Of a stretch of 50,655 bases of DNA, positions 50,186-50,655 are shown one piece after another. Where the stretch lies: positions 1 to 50,655 of the forward strand of contig JAYWMQ010000016.1 of the NCBI GenBank assembly GCA_035873375.1, written 5' to 3'. Within the stretch, counting starts at the first letter, position 1, and each line of letters opens with the position of its first letter. A program made the translations under genes and the position numbers. The DNA comes from Nitrospirota bacterium. GTDB taxonomy: Bacteria; Nitrospirota; Thermodesulfovibrionia; Thermodesulfovibrionales; JdFR-85. The notes beneath the pieces were generated by a model. The model had not been told where the DNA came from, searched no databases, and worked only from the letters and a program-made list of their open reading frames with translations.

Positions 50186-50655
50186 TTAGATATCCTTATT
50201 GGTGGGGCCGGTTTCCGAGAAATCTTTTGTGTTTGTTGTTAAAAAAAATACGCCGTACGGTGATACTTTTCCATCAAATTCCCTGCAACTGATCAGGTCG
50301 AAACTTCCTTGATATTCAGGCAGAAAGATAATATCGTTACTCACATTTATTACCACCAGCACTGCCTTGCCCCTGTACTTTCTCACAATGGTCAATAACC
50401 TCTTGTCAATATAGAGTGCATCCCTTGTGCCGGCGGGGTGAAATGATGGCATTCTTTTTCGCACACTCAGCAGGTGCAAGTATCCTCTGAAGACCCGGGA
50501 TTGGATGGAACTAACCCTAAAACAAGCGAGGTTTTTCTATGAGTTGCATAGAGCCCCATCTTATCCATTGACGAATTACATTTTTGCCTGTTAATCTCTC
50601 GAAGCGCTGATTTAATAGTATGAATGCCTCGATCAGTCCCATCATAAAACCTAAA
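50186..50655 (-). pseudogene. GH13 (sucrose-phosphorylase-like) C-terminus, frameshifted, cut by the window edge
   Basis: The last frame (50186-50536) shows the C-terminal domain of GH13 subfamily 18 phosphorylases: SRVFRGYLHLLSVRKR, PSFHPAGTR, LVVINVSND and SPYGVFFL. Its upstream end runs into a stop at 50537-50539, not a start. In another frame, at about 50500-50655, the family segment IHTIKSALREINRQKC appears, the usual 'T-x-R-x-INR-x-K' stretch that precedes the C-terminal part. A single-base shift near 50510-50530 would join the two. The gene is therefore either a recent pseudogene or a sequence error. The active-site barrel lies outside the window. Glucosylglycerate or sucrose phosphorylase is a reasonable identity. 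Confidence 0.6.

Overview
The window reads as a Gram-negative bacterial chromosome segment of moderate GC content. It shows lipobox and signal-peptide proteins, TolC-type outer-membrane factors, an RND pump and an MltD-type lytic transglycosylase. Gene density is high, with many 1-4 nt start/stop overlaps and Shine-Dalgarno sites. The gene mix (plant/fungal-type P3A proton ATPases, a bacterial P2C ATPase, YfdX, a selenocysteine-type AhpD protein, cdaA-cdaR-glmM) would fit Nitrospirota or a deltaproteobacterial-like lineage. That assignment is inference only; no rRNA or other marker is present. I saw no tRNA, rRNA or CRISPR array.

Left part (1-12.1 kb): a REP-associated transposase remnant at the edge, a zinc-type CDF exporter, a DUF2283 protein, and then a biosynthetic block: sugar-nucleotide epimerase, pyrE, a PHP phosphoesterase and a TPR membrane protein. 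A LysM lytic transglycosylase faces this block. Next comes a tight cdaA-cdaR-glmM operon (c-di-AMP synthesis linked to cell-wall precursor supply), followed by comEC (DNA uptake).

Middle part (12.1-26 kb): an RRM RNA-binding protein sits behind a perfect-consensus sigma-70 promoter and a long leader. YajQ follows. Then comes the most notable single gene: an AhpD/carboxymuconolactone-decarboxylase-type protein split by an in-frame TGA exactly at the second Cys of CxxC, with a SECIS-like hairpin downstream, which is very probably a selenoprotein. A PfkB kinase, a TolC protein, a HEAT-repeat protein and a TauE/SafE permease follow, then a two-component system directly upstream of a three-gene RND efflux operon.

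Right part (26-50.6 kb): PAP2 and DedA-PAP2 membrane phosphatases; a universal stress protein overlapping a Na,K-ATPase-like P-type ATPase; a zinc/manganese-type ABC importer (solute-binding protein, ATPase, permease); CorA; and glgP, glpK and gpsA. A minus-strand cluster then carries two paralogous P3A proton ATPases, an APC amino-acid permease, a YfdX-family periplasmic protein, a stress-type glycine-zipper membrane protein and a Crp/Fnr regulator. I read this last cluster as a candidate acid/ion-stress module: proton extrusion, amino-acid exchange and a periplasmic acid-stress factor, perhaps under the local Crp/Fnr protein. A frameshifted GH13 (sucrose-phosphorylase-like) end lies at the right edge.
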